Shown here piece by piece: positions 52,993 to 62,509 of a stretch of 64,000 nt of DNA. The position numbers and the translations under genes were made by a program. The notes under the pieces were generated by a model. It ran no database searches. It saw nothing but the letters and a program-made list of their open reading frames with translations, and had not been told where the DNA came from. Within the stretch, counting starts at the first letter, position 1. Each line of letters starts with the position of its first letter. Where the stretch lies: contig NZ_CP019388.1 in assembly GCF_001971725.1 (NCBI RefSeq), positions 3,242,501-3,306,500 on the forward strand, in the 5' to 3' direction. This stretch comes from Winogradskyella sp. J14-2. GTDB lineage: Bacteria; Bacteroidota; Bacteroidia; Flavobacteriales; Flavobacteriaceae.

Positions 52993-55419
52993 CTATCTCA
53001 ACTCAGCACCAAGTTTAGATTCAAAGTTAGATTGAAGCTTGGACATAATTTTATCGATTTGTTTATCAGTAAGTGTTTTGTTTTCGTCTTGCAACGTAAA
53101 GCTTACTGCATAACTCTTTTTGCCAGCTGGTAGATTCTTTCCTTCATAGACATCAAAAAGATTTATATCTTTAAGCAATTGCTTTTCGGTTTGTTTGGCA
53201 ATGGTGTAGATTTCTTCAAAGGTGACTTTGTTGTCCAACAATAAAGCAAAATCTCTTCGTACTTCTGGGTATTTTGGTATGGCTTTAAATGTTATGGAGT
53301 TGTGTTTGGCCATATCCAGAACATTATCCCAGTTAAAGTCAGCATATAAAACATGCTGTGAAATGCCAAAATGTTTCAATACCGATTTCTTAACCAACCC
53401 GAATTCAACCAAAGTTTTCTTGCCAATAGAAAGGCTCATACCTTCACTAAGAATATCGGTTTTATGAGGTGAAGATTTAAATCTATTTAATCCTAAGCGC
53501 TCTAAAACAGCTTCAGTGGTTCCTTTTAAGTAAAAGAAGTCGCTAGGTGTGGTTTTAGTATTCCAACGTTCTAGGGTCTTATTACCTGTTATAAAAATTG
53601 ATAAGTGTTTATGTTCTTCGCGATTGTCTGAATACTGGTGGTAGGTTTTACCAAATTCAAACAATTTTAAATCGTAACGCTTTCTATTGATATTATGAGA
53701 TACAGCTTCCAAACCAGAAAACAGTAAAGACTGACGCATAACCTCTAAGTCTGCACTTAATGGATTTAGCATTTTTACGTTATGGTCTGCATTAAGTTGC
53801 TCACTTAATTCAACATATTTAGTTGAGGTTAATGAGTTAGCCATAATCTCGAAGAATCCTTGAGATGCTAATTGATTACCAATAATGTTTTGTAATTTAT
53901 AATCTTCAAAACGTGAAGAATTAGAGATGGAAGCGTTTAACTTCTCGGTTGTGCCAATGGTATTGTAGCCATAGACTCTAAGTATTTCTTCAATGACATC
54001 CGCTTCACGTTGCACGTCATTTCTATAAGCTGGTATTGTTAACCCTAAACCAGCTTCAGTGACATTATTAACCTTAATTTCTAAAGAGGTTAAAATACTT
54101 TTAATGGTTTCTCTAGGAATTTCTTCACCAATTAGTTTCTTTGTGTTTTCAAAACTCAATCGTACTTCGTAATCCTTGATTTTGTTGGGATAGGCGTCAG
54201 AAATATCACTTGTAATTTCACCTCCAGCAACTTCAGTAATTAATAAAGCTGCACGTTTTAAAGCATATTCTGTAATATTTGGGTCAATACCTCTTTCAAA
54301 TCTAAAGGAGGCATCTGTATTGAGTCCGTGACGTTTTGCTGTTTTTCTAATGCTAACAGGGTCAAAGTATGCACTTTCTAAGAAAATGTTAGTAGTAGCT
54401 TCTGTTACACCAGAATCCATTCCGCCAAAAACGCCTGCAATACAAATTGGTTTTTCGGCATCACAAATCATCAGATCTTCTTCGTGCAATTCTCTTACGA
54501 TCTCGTCTAATGTTGTAAATTTTGTTCCGGCTTTACAAGTTTTAACCTCAATCTTATTTCCTGAAATTTTACCAGCATCAAAAGCGTGCAATGGTTGGCC
54601 TAACTCGTGCAAAACGTAATTAGTGATATCTACAATATTATTTATGGGTGATAAACCAATTGCCTTTAAACGGTTTTGTAACCAGCTAGGCGAAGTTTTA
54701 ACCTTAACACCAGAAATGGTAACTCCACAATATCTAGGACATTTCTCCTTATCCTTAACATCAACATCGATCTTCAGCGATCTGGTATCTACATGATAAG
54801 ACATTACCGAAGGAGTAATTAACTCTAAGGGTACATCGTTTTGAAGTAAACCGGCTTTTAAGTCTCTGGCAACTCCATAATGACTCATAGCATCGGCACG
54901 ATTTGGTGTTAGGCCAATTTCAAAAACCTCGTCATTTTCAACCTCAAAAATCTCTGCGACTGGTGTACCAACCTTTAGATCGGCATCGAGTACCATAATG
55001 CCATCGTGAGATTCGCCAAGACCAAGTTCGTCCTCAGCACAAATCATTCCGTGGCTTTCTTCGCCTCTAATTTTCCCTTTTTTTATTTTCCAGGCTTCGC
55101 CTTCTGCCGTGTAAAGCGTTGTGCCGATTGTAGCCACAGGTACTTTTTGGCCTGCAGCAACATTTGGTGCACCACATACAATTTGTACAGGTTCTGCTTC
55201 ACCGATATTTACGGTTGTTACTTTTAGTCGGTCTGCATTTGGGTGTTGTACACAAGTCAATACTTCGCCAACAACAATACCTTTTAGTCCGCCTTTAATA
55301 GATTCGTATGTTTCTATACCTTCTATTTCAAGTCCAAGATCTGTAAGTAATTCGCCTGTTTTCTCGGCATTCCAATCTATATTGATAAACTGTTTTAACC
55401 AGTTATAAGATATCTTCAT
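52993..55419 (-). CDS. pheT: phenylalanine-tRNA ligase beta subunit
   Basis: An 808-residue subunit of the (alpha-beta)2 synthetase that charges tRNA-Phe. Domains in order: the EMAP/OB tRNA-binding fold (about 40-150, VVGEVLTCVQHPNADRLKV), B3/B4 editing region (about 215-390), B5 (about 405-475), core (480-700) and the C-terminal anticodon-binding domain (715-808, KYPEVRRDFALLLDN). Length and order are normal. pheS is not adjacent. Confidence 0.97.
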   Translation of the reverse strand: MKISYNWLKQFINIDWNAEKTGELLTDLGLEIEGIETYESIKGGLKGIVVGEVLTCVQHPNADRLKVTTVNIGEAEPVQIVCGAPNVAAGQKVPVATIGTTLYTAEGEAWKIKKGKIRGEESHGMICAEDELGLGESHDGIMVLDADLKVGTPVAEIFEVENDEVFEIGLTPNRADAMSHYGVARDLKAGLLQNDVPLELITPSVMSYHVDTRSLKIDVDVKDKEKCPRYCGVTISGVKVKTSPSWLQNRLKAIGLSPINNIVDITNYVLHELGQPLHAFDAGKISGNKIEVKTCKAGTKFTTLDEIVRELHEEDLMICDAEKPICIAGVFGGMDSGVTEATTNIFLESAYFDPVSIRKTAKRHGLNTDASFRFERGIDPNITEYALKRAALLITEVAGGEITSDISDAYPNKIKDYEVRLSFENTKKLIGEEIPRETIKSILTSLEIKVNNVTEAGLGLTIPAYRNDVQREADVIEEILRVYGYNTIGTTEKLNASISNSSRFEDYKLQNIIGNQLASQGFFEIMANSLTSTKYVELSEQLNADHNVKMLNPLSADLEVMRQSLLFSGLEAVSHNINRKRYDLKLFEFGKTYHQYSDNREEHKHLSIFITGNKTLERWNTKTTPSDFFYLKGTTEAVLERLGLNRFKSSPHKTDILSEGMSLSIGKKTLVEFGLVKKSVLKHFGISQHVLYADFNWDNVLDMAKHNSITFKAIPKYPEVRRDFALLLDNKVTFEEIYTIAKQTEKQLLKDINLFDVYEGKNLPAGKKSYAVSFTLQDENKTLTDKQIDKIMSKLQSNFESKLGAELR

Positions 55420-55534
55420 GAGCTGTTTTATTCAAGCTACAAAGATAATAATACTTGTATGTTAATGAAATGAATATGCTTTTTTATGTAAGGGATTTGT
55501 TGTTATTTCGAACTCTAAATAAACTCAATTTGTA

Positions 55535-56767
55535 ATGCGATATATTTTTGGACTTTTAGTATTCACATCTTTATTTTCATGTAAAAACGAAACTAAATCT
55601 AATACTAATGCAGTTATTCCATTAGACGAAGGAATGTACAGAGCTTGGTTACCAATTCAAGATAACCAAGAAATTCCTTTCGTCTTTAAAGTCGAATCAA
55701 AAAACAAATTGAAGATATTTAATGCTGAGGAAACGATATTGGTAGATGAAATTGAATACAAAAACGACTCGGTTTACATTAATTTACCAGTTTTTAAGGA
55801 TTATTTGGTGGCTAAAATTAGCAATGATGAAAGTCTGAATGGTTTTTATGTGAGCCCAGATAGAGATCGTAAAGTTTCTTTTAGAGCAGAAGGCCATGAA
55901 AATATAAGATTTCCGGTAAAGGAAAAACCAAGTGCTAATATTGGAGGTGTTTGGGAAACCGTATTTAGTAAAGGTATTGAAGGAGATGAATACATAGCAA
56001 AAGGCATTTTTAAGCAAAAAGGACAGAAGGTTACAGGTACTTTTAGAACTACCACAGGCGATTACCGTTATTTGGAAGGTGTTATGGATGGCGATACTAT
56101 GAAGCTGTCAACTTTTGATGGTGCGCACGCCTTTTTGTTTACAGCTACAGTAAAAGATTCAACCATGAATGGTTATTTTTATTCGGGAAACCACTGGAAG
56201 GAACCTTTTGAAGCCAAGCGCAACGAGGACTATGAACTGCCAAACGCTAATGAATTGACCTATCTAAAAGAAGGTTACGAAAGTTTAGATTTTGTGTTTC
56301 CCAATACTTCTGATGAGTTGGTAGGTCTTAAGGATGACCGATATAAAGATAAAGTTGTGGTGGTACAAATTATGGGAACCTGGTGCCCTAACTGTTTGGA
56401 TGAAAGCAAATACTATGCAGACTTTTATAAAGCAAATAAGGATAAGGATATAGAATTTATTGCCTTAGCTTTTGAGTATGCAAAAGACAAAGAAACTGCC
56501 TTTAGTCGTATTGATAGATTGCAAAGTAAAATAGGTGTAGACTATCCTGTTCTTTTAGCACAATATGATGGTGCAGACAAAGCTAAAGCGCAAGAAAAAT
56601 TACCAATGCTAAACCATGTATTATCCTATCCAACCTCTATTTTTATTGATAAAAAAGGAAAAGTTAGAAAGATACATACAGGTTTTAATGGACCTGCAAC
56701 CGGTGAGAAGTATACTGAGTTTAAAGCTGAATTTGAAGCGTTTATAACAACATTACTAGAAGAGTAA
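55535..56767 (+). CDS. TlpA-like thioredoxin-fold lipoprotein
   Basis: A 410-residue lipoprotein (MRYIFGLLVFTSLFSC, lipobox Cys16). The first 240 residues are beta-rich, with WETVFSKGIEGDEYIAKG and GTFRTTTGDYRYLEG. The C-terminal thioredoxin domain has the active site MGTWCPNCLDE (CPNC, near residue 288) and the cis-Pro region SYPTSIFIDKKGK. It probably reduces or rearranges disulfides in the periplasm. It is single, divergent from pheT. Confidence 0.88.
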   Translation: MRYIFGLLVFTSLFSCKNETKSNTNAVIPLDEGMYRAWLPIQDNQEIPFVFKVESKNKLKIFNAEETILVDEIEYKNDSVYINLPVFKDYLVAKISNDESLNGFYVSPDRDRKVSFRAEGHENIRFPVKEKPSANIGGVWETVFSKGIEGDEYIAKGIFKQKGQKVTGTFRTTTGDYRYLEGVMDGDTMKLSTFDGAHAFLFTATVKDSTMNGYFYSGNHWKEPFEAKRNEDYELPNANELTYLKEGYESLDFVFPNTSDELVGLKDDRYKDKVVVVQIMGTWCPNCLDESKYYADFYKANKDKDIEFIALAFEYAKDKETAFSRIDRLQSKIGVDYPVLLAQYDGADKAKAQEKLPMLNHVLSYPTSIFIDKKGKVRKIHTGFNGPATGEKYTEFKAEFEAFITTLLEE

Positions 56768-56850
56768 GTAAGAAAACGTTATCGTAGATTTTTAAAGCGC
56801 TCTGCACTTAAAAGTTGATAAATAAATATCTTCGCAATGTGATTGAATTC

Positions 56851-56990
56851 GTCACTTCGAGTGGCTTTTTCGACTGAAATGAGAAAAATTTGTATCGAGA
56901 AGTTGGTCTTTGAAAATGAATCTGTTCTCGATACAATTTTTGGTTTTGCCTCACCAAACTGAGTACGCACCAAAAACCACTCGAACTGAC
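56851..56990. repeat. large imperfect inverted repeat (flavobacterial intergenic element)
   Basis: One arm starts GTCACTTCGAGTGGCTTTTT and ends TTGTATCGAGAA; the other, on the opposite strand, starts GTCAGTTCGAGTGGTTTTT (from 56990) and ends TTGTATCGAGAA. The arms diverge in the middle. The 274-bp gap between the TlpA-like and DUF481 genes is largely this element. A single-arm relative is at 62440-62486. Confidence 0.72.
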
Positions 56991-57041
56991 GAGCAAATCA
57001 AATTGAGATTGACATGTAAACTTAAATAAGCGTATAAACTT

Positions 57042-57812
57042 ATGCAGCTACTATTTAATAAGACATTATACCTTTTATTTCTGTTTCCAATACTGCTTTT
57101 TGGGCAAATTAACGAGAGCGATTCGTTAAAAATTAAAGCTAACCTATCGCTCACAGGCTTCTGGCAAGGTGGTAATGTAGAAACACTAATCTTTAGAGCA
57201 AAATCTGGTATTACTTACAAACCATGGAAAAAATGGGTGGTTAAAACCCAGAATTCTTATGTATATCAAGAATTCGGAAAAGAAAAAGCAGATGCCGATT
57301 TTTTAAGTCTTAACTTCCTTTACTTTAATCCAGAAAAAAAGATTTATCCTCAGTTATTAGGCTTTTTGAGCACCAATTACAGACGCGAAATAAGTTCGCG
57401 TTCCTTATTGGGAGGTGGTGTAACCTTTCAGGTGTATAAAAAGGATAAGAATTGGTTGAAGTTTTCAGTAACAAGCGAGTATGAGCAAACCAATTTTAAC
57501 AACACCAATTTTAATCTTAATGCGTACGATGGTAGTGATGACATTGACACATGGCGCGGAACAATTTGGGTTAATGGCAAGTACTACCTTTTTAAAGGCA
57601 AAATAATTGTAAGCCATGAAAGCTATATACAACCTTCTTTAGAGGAAAGTGATAATTACCGTTGGCAAGCCGATTTTGGGCTGGAATTCCCAATATGGAA
57701 ATTCCTCAGCTTTAAGATTAACTACTTACGCACCTTTGAAAGTATTGTTATAGAAGGCCAAAAACGCGAAGACAAGTTTTTAACCTTTGGGTTTACGTTG
57801 AAAAGTTATTGA
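57042..57812 (+). CDS. DUF481 outer-membrane protein
   Basis: A 256-residue secreted protein (signal peptide to about residue 23, ending LLFGQ). The rest is a beta-barrel pattern: LSLTGFWQGGNVETLIFRAKSG, VVKTQNSYVYQEFGKEKADADFLSLNFLYF in part, ending with FGFTLKSY, an aromatic C-terminus. This matches DUF481, presumed outer-membrane barrels of unknown function. It stands alone. Confidence 0.84.
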   Translation: MQLLFNKTLYLLFLFPILLFGQINESDSLKIKANLSLTGFWQGGNVETLIFRAKSGITYKPWKKWVVKTQNSYVYQEFGKEKADADFLSLNFLYFNPEKKIYPQLLGFLSTNYRREISSRSLLGGGVTFQVYKKDKNWLKFSVTSEYEQTNFNNTNFNLNAYDGSDDIDTWRGTIWVNGKYYLFKGKIIVSHESYIQPSLEESDNYRWQADFGLEFPIWKFLSFKINYLRTFESIVIEGQKREDKFLTFGFTLKSY

Positions 57813-58012
57813 GAATAGAAATTTTAGAAGTAGGAGAGAACGAGCAGTAACTTATAGCCAGTGTTAGTAAAAGTTTTTATTGCATTCAACAATTCTTTCC
57901 AATAGGTATATTCTCCTTTTTCGTTGTAAATAGTGGACTTGCTTTGTAGGGTTTTCCGTTTTCTTAACCAGAGATGCCTTAATTGCGTTTATGTATTGTT
58001 ATAAGTAGTCCT

Positions 58013-58432
58013 TTATTTTTCATTCAGTTTGTCGAAATATTTTTCTCTGTAAAATTTATTTACATCTCTTATTATAGTGTCCATTTTTAATTTTTGAATA
58101 TAATATTCAAAGTCAGAGTCAGTTTTCTTAAATAAAGAGTCACCAACATTCAGTTTTTCATGTATGAAAAAAGGAATTTCTTTTTCCCATTTATTGTCAA
58201 TTAAAATCGATCTTGTTCGTCCGTTATCTTTTTCAGATAATAAGCTTGTAATTTTTCCAGAGTAAGAGTTGTTTCGGATGTTTTTATATTTTCTTTCAAT
58301 ATAGCTTTCTGAATTGTTTTGAATTAATGAGATAGATATTATTACAATAAAAATTGGAATAAATACGAATGCAAGACTTTTTAGGATTGTTTTTTCTTGC
58401 TTCTTTAATTTATTTTTATTTTCAGTACTCAC
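58013..58432 (-). CDS. hypothetical membrane-anchored protein (139 aa)
   Basis: A Lys-rich N-terminus (MSTENKNKLKKQEKTILK), one transmembrane helix at about 19-39, then a charged extracytoplasmic domain of about 100 residues. No family recognised. It is very AT-rich and flanked by about 200 bp (5.8% of a gene-free gap on either side) of non-coding sequence, one side holding repeat-like DNA, so it may be an acquired accessory gene. Confidence 0.65.
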   Translation of the reverse strand: MSTENKNKLKKQEKTILKSLAFVFIPIFIVIISISLIQNNSESYIERKYKNIRNNSYSGKITSLLSEKDNGRTRSILIDNKWEKEIPFFIHEKLNVGDSLFKKTDSDFEYYIQKLKMDTIIRDVNKFYREKYFDKLNEK

Positions 58433-58757
58433 TTGGTTAAATTAGATACAAGAGTTTTGGCCATGGTTTCATTTTCTGTTTAAGCACTAAAGTTAGTAAA
58501 TTGCGATAAATTCGATTAGGAATTTAATAGCAATGAGTTATAGATGTTGCCGTGCACCATATTTAAATTAGCTATAGCTTTCAATTTCAATTTCAATTTC
58601 TCGTTTGTTAATTTGTGTAGAACGGTTACGTGTAAGCGTAGTGGGAGATGAGAGTCACTTCACTTTCGATTTACCAATGTCTCTAAAAATATTAATTTTG
58701 TTTAATTTGAGCTATTTCACCTCCTATTACGTTTATAAAATGTTGTAGCCAGCTATT
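58433..58757. other. 325-bp intergenic region with repeat copy
   Basis: No coding region is supported here. The part 58485-58560 resembles the repeat at 35208-35301. The remainder holds AT-rich sequence with a short run of the 6-mer-like CAATTT triplet (58581-58602) and no hairpin terminator that I can see. Confidence 0.6.
58485..58560. repeat. intergenic repeat element, copy 3 (partial)
   Basis: It shares GATTAGG, then TAGCAATGA-TTATA with copy 2, in the same order and spacing within one or two bases. Weaker than the match between copies 1 and 2. Confidence 0.5.
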
Positions 58758-59600
58758 TTATGATTGTTCGAGTTCAAAAATGGTTATTTCGGGTCTTACG
58801 TTAAATCTCATTTGCCATAAATGACCAATGGCTCGATTAATATATAAAGTTCTACCGTCATTCAAGTCAATTTCGCCTTGTGAATACTTTTTGTTTTTGA
58901 CCGGTAACATAGGTGCATTTAAAAAAGGTGGCTTGCATTGTCCACCATGTGTATGACCAGATAAAATCCAACCTTTATATCCGTTCCAAACATCTAAATC
59001 GCATACGTCTGGGTTATGGCATAACAACAAATTGGCTTTATTTTGGTCGTAGTTATTCATCACTTTTTCAGGTTCAAAATTTAAAGCCCAAAAATCATCA
59101 AACCCGATTATATTCAAACCCGAAATATCTGCTTGGTCGTTTTTTAGCATTTGGATTCCTGCATTTGTCAATTGTTCTGAAATTTTATCGGCTACATTTT
59201 GTTCAGCCCAGTTTTTCCCATAATCGTGATTTCCTAGTATTCCAACGGTTCCTATTTTTCCCTTAACAGTATGTTTTAATACTTCATCTAATTGTTCAAA
59301 TTGCTTTTCGTTCTCGTAACTTACATAGTCACCTGTGTAAACAACAAAATCAGGATTAAAATTTTGTGCTTTTTTAAACGAGTCAATTATATAACTATAG
59401 TCAAATCTATCTCCTATATGAATATCACTAATTTGCATTAAAGTTTTTCCAACGAGCTTATCAGGAAGATTAGAAATTGGCATTTTACGTTTCACAAATT
59501 CTAACCAAAAAGGCTCAATTTGCCAAGTGTAAAGTCCAGTTAAAAAACCAACTCCAATTGTTCCCAAAAATGTTCGTTTTATAAATTTTCGTCTGTTCAT
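58758..59600 (-). CDS. metallophosphoesterase (YkuE/YaeI-like)
   Basis: A 280-residue calcineurin-like phosphoesterase. The N-terminus MNRRKFIKRTFLGTIGVGFL has a twin-Arg-like signal or anchor. All metal motifs are present: QISDIHIGD, YTGDYVS, GNHDYG, LCHNPDV and SGHTHGGQ. Relatives cleave phosphodiesters such as UDP-lipid intermediates. The active domain probably faces the periplasm. The substrate is unknown. Confidence 0.88.
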   Translation of the reverse strand: MNRRKFIKRTFLGTIGVGFLTGLYTWQIEPFWLEFVKRKMPISNLPDKLVGKTLMQISDIHIGDRFDYSYIIDSFKKAQNFNPDFVVYTGDYVSYENEKQFEQLDEVLKHTVKGKIGTVGILGNHDYGKNWAEQNVADKISEQLTNAGIQMLKNDQADISGLNIIGFDDFWALNFEPEKVMNNYDQNKANLLLCHNPDVCDLDVWNGYKGWILSGHTHGGQCKPPFLNAPMLPVKNKKYSQGEIDLNDGRTLYINRAIGHLWQMRFNVRPEITIFELEQS

Positions 59601-59787
59601 TTTAATTTACTACAAACCTGTAACTAAAGCCATCTTAAGCTTATCCTCTACTAATATAAAAATAATTACAAAAGGCTTGCATATGCTAGTATTATTAGTC
59701 TTTTTTCATAGACCTTTTTATGCTTTTAAGTAATGTCATACAAAACAAGTGTATATGGTTACAAGTAATTATGGTGTGTAAAATAGT

Positions 59788-61182
59788 TTAATAAGGCATA
59801 TAAGTTACCAAAAGCGCCTGTATCACAAATAACACCACAAAAGGAATAAATAAATACCCAACCACATCTCTCGCTTGTATTTTAATGCCTTTACCCATTA
59901 CAGGGAAAACGACGAGCAAAAAGAAGGGTTGTAGTAAATTGCTTAAGCTTTCTCCATAAGCTACAGACATAGAAGCCCTGGCTGTCATAGCTGTAACTTC
60001 AGTCGGTGAGAGGTTGGTGCCAAGTTCTTGCACCATATTTAAAATACTTGGGCCAATAACCGCAAACTCACCACCTGCAGATGGTATTGCAAAATTGATA
60101 ATACCACCTGATAAATAGGCTATAAAAGCATAATTTTCGGTAGTGGCAATGGTTATTAGAGTGTTTGTGATTTTTTCACCCAAACCAGAAGCCATCATTA
60201 TACCCATAATACCTGCATAAAACGGATATTGAAACAATATGCCAGAAATATTACTGCTGGCACGTTTCATCGCAATGCTAAAACGCATTGGTGTAATGTG
60301 TAAGAGCATCCCAACAATAAGAAAAATGAAAATCATAATGTTAAAGTTGAGATCAAAGCTTTTGGTTGCAAAGTGGTAAATAATATAGGCTAATCCAAGT
60401 ACAGCAACAGTAAGCTGCAACCAACCAGCATTGTTTAACGCATCAGATAATGCTTTATATGGTAGTTTGTAAGAGAGGGCTTCGTCTTTAACCGAATTAG
60501 TTTCATCATCTAACGACGTTTGTAAATCCTTGAGTTCTTTGCCTTCGTGAGATTTAGGAATAAGTAACCAAATCAATAATGGAGAAACGACCACAAACAA
60601 AACAATCATCGCAATATTTAGCGTCGCGCCTAAACTATAACTTGTAGAAATAGTATTGTTTAAAATACCTTCTTGTATCAAAAAGTTATTTTCGGTATTA
60701 AGCAACAATGCAATGGAGCTCGATAAACCGCAAACCCAGCCATTAAAAGAAAAATACACGCAAGCTACCAAAAAAGGATAGTGAATGCCTTTAATGCGTA
60801 GCGCCAATTCGCGTCCTAAAATGGCTGTAACCACAACCATTCCAAAACTTATTAAGGATAATAAAGCACCAAGCGCAATAATAACCAGATAAACCTGTGT
60901 TGGTGTTTTAATATATTTGGTAATATAATCAATCCCTTTTTTTACAGGTGAGGATTGCGCAATACAGTAAGCTGTGATGATAATAAGCACAATCTGCATA
61001 CCAAATGATAAAAGACTCCAAAAGCCATTATACCAGCCTTGTAAAATATTAATGGGTTGGTGGTCTGTAAATACCAAGGCCAAAACAAAAGTGAGTAGTG
61101 TAAGCAACAGCGCAAACACATAAGCACTTGGCATGTATTTGGTAAAACCATCTGTAAATTTCTGACCGAGTTTGGTAATCAT
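59788..61182 (-). CDS. short-chain fatty acid transporter (AtoE family)
   Basis: A 464-residue inner-membrane permease with about eleven helices. SFGMVVVTAILGRELALRIKGIHYP and the later INFAIPSAGGEFAVIGPSI are signatures of the TIGR00366/AtoE family, which takes up butyrate-type acids. The length is normal. It is a single gene. A cytoplasmic loop (about 205-235) is charged. Confidence 0.88.
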   Translation of the reverse strand: MITKLGQKFTDGFTKYMPSAYVFALLLTLLTFVLALVFTDHQPINILQGWYNGFWSLLSFGMQIVLIIITAYCIAQSSPVKKGIDYITKYIKTPTQVYLVIIALGALLSLISFGMVVVTAILGRELALRIKGIHYPFLVACVYFSFNGWVCGLSSSIALLLNTENNFLIQEGILNNTISTSYSLGATLNIAMIVLFVVVSPLLIWLLIPKSHEGKELKDLQTSLDDETNSVKDEALSYKLPYKALSDALNNAGWLQLTVAVLGLAYIIYHFATKSFDLNFNIMIFIFLIVGMLLHITPMRFSIAMKRASSNISGILFQYPFYAGIMGIMMASGLGEKITNTLITIATTENYAFIAYLSGGIINFAIPSAGGEFAVIGPSILNMVQELGTNLSPTEVTAMTARASMSVAYGESLSNLLQPFFLLVVFPVMGKGIKIQARDVVGYLFIPFVVLFVIQALLVTYMPY

Positions 61183-61442
61183 GGTTGGTGATGTTTTGCT
61201 AAAAATCGGGATTTACATTGAATTTTAAAAACCTACAGAACAAAGTTTTCTGTGATTTATACTCTGATTTAAGACTGTTTTAGCGTTTTCTAGATATTAA
61301 TTAGGGCAACCTTAACACAATTTGTAATTAGATATGTTATTTTAATTAAATGAAACTGAATAGTAACTACGTACAAATCGTAGTTATACTTAAAGCTGAA
61401 AAATGGAGCTTTAAGAAACATGATAAAAGAACAAAATAATTT
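61183..61442. other. 260-bp intergenic region with two leader hairpins
   Basis: Between divergent genes. Two perfect stem-loops lie in the last 80 bp before the SDR gene: AACTACG/CGTAGTT (61365-61385) and CTTAAAGCT/AGCTTTAAG (61389-61415). Neither is followed by a T-run, so they are not terminators. The rest is AT-rich promoter-type sequence. Confidence 0.6.
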
Positions 61443-62078
61443 ATGGAAAATGTATTAGTAGCTGGTGCTAATGGTACCACAGGAAAACAAGTTGTTAACC
61501 TTTTAAAGAATTCGCAATATTTTAATCCGATTGCTATGGTGCGAAAAGAATCACAGTTAGAGCCATTTAAAAATGAAAATATAGATACCGTTTTAGGTGA
61601 TTTAACCAAAGATTTAGCGCACGTTGTAAAAGACGTGGATAAAGTGGTGTTTGCGGCAGGATCTGGTGGGAAGAATGTTGTAGAGGTCGATCAGGAAGGT
61701 GCAAAACGCCTAATAGATGTGTCCAAGATGGCTAATGTCAATAAATTTGTAATGTTAAGTTCAATGGGTGCTAATAATCCTGAAATGATGCCAGATCTTA
61801 AAGATTATTTACAGGCTAAGCAAAATGCAGATGAACACTTAAGAGAAAGTAACTTGAAATATGCAATTATAAGGCCTGGAACATTAAAAAATGAAGAAGG
61901 AAAAGGTAAAATTGAAATTGCCGAAAACGAATTAAACAAACAAGGAGAAATCAGTAGGGCAGATGTTGCACAAACGTTGGTACGAGCTTTACATGATGAT
62001 GCTCCTAAAAACAAAACTTTTGAAATATTAGAAGGTGAAACCTTGATAGGTGAAGCCTTTGAAGTTGCTATGAATTAA
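61443..62078 (+). CDS. SDR-like NAD(P)H-binding protein (YwnB type)
   Basis: A 211-residue Rossmann protein of the NmrA-like atypical SDR group. The nucleotide loop AGANGTTGKQV is near residues 7-17; VFAAGSGGKN and MLSSMGANNP are conserved in YwnB/BVR-B-like proteins, and YAIIRPGTLKNEEGKG follows. These lack a clear catalytic Tyr-Lys pair and may sense redox state. It has a 5' leader with two hairpins and a terminator downstream. Confidence 0.88.
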   Translation: MENVLVAGANGTTGKQVVNLLKNSQYFNPIAMVRKESQLEPFKNENIDTVLGDLTKDLAHVVKDVDKVVFAAGSGGKNVVEVDQEGAKRLIDVSKMANVNKFVMLSSMGANNPEMMPDLKDYLQAKQNADEHLRESNLKYAIIRPGTLKNEEGKGKIEIAENELNKQGEISRADVAQTLVRALHDDAPKNKTFEILEGETLIGEAFEVAMN

Positions 62079-62117
62079 TAAAAAAGTTTAAGACTTAACA
62101 TTAAAGTTTAAATTTTT

Positions 62118-62152
62118 AAGAGGTGTCATTTGGTCATGCCTCTTTTCTTTTG
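62118..62152 (+). terminator. terminator after SDR gene
   Basis: Stem AAGAGG / CCTCTT with a 15-nt loop that may pair further, followed by TTCTTTT, 39 bp after the stop codon. Confidence 0.65.
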
Positions 62153-62275
62153 TCTTAATAATACGTTAATTAACAATTGGTTACTGTTCTTTAACAAGTC
62201 GCTAACAGCCTTGCTTTCAAAATCGGTCTACATTGAAAACATATTCATCAGCAAAACACGTTTGGTTATGTTTTG

Positions 62276-62312
62276 AAGGTCTGGTTGTTGTTGGTGCCAG
62301 GCCTTTTTTTTT
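62276..62312 (+). terminator. terminator-like hairpin
   Basis: Stem AAGGTCTGG / CCAGGCCTT with one G-T pair and a 12-nt loop, then a T-run of nine. It lies 200 bp after the nearest plus-strand gene, so it may end a short non-coding transcript or back up the first terminator. Confidence 0.6.
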
Positions 62313-62439
62313 ATTCCTGCAAAAGCAGGAATCTCATTACAATAGGTTTTATATCTATATAAACCACATATGGTCATCCTAAACTTGCTTGTGCTGAATT
62401 TATTTCAGTATTTCTGAGTCCCTTATTAATGAGTAAGTC

Positions 62440-62486
62440 GTCAGTTCGAGTGATTTTGAGTTACGCGAAATCGTATCGAGAATTTT
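62440..62486. repeat. single-arm copy of TTCGAGT/TATCGAGAA repeat
   Basis: Starts GTCAGTTCGAGTGATTTTGA and ends ATCGTATCGAGAATTTTTT, matching each arm of the inverted repeat at 56851-56990. Confidence 0.65.
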
Positions 62487-62509
62487 TTGCTGTGAGCAAT
62501 TTCAAAATC

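Larger units (their letters stand above)
62079..62509. other. 431-bp intergenic region: terminators and repeats
   Basis: No gene is supported. It holds two plus-strand terminator-like hairpins (62118-62152, 62276-62312), a perfect small palindrome ATTCCTGC-AAAA-GCAGGAAT (62313-62332) and a copy of the TTCGAGT...GTATCGAGAA repeat (62440-62486) next to the recG stop. Confidence 0.65.
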
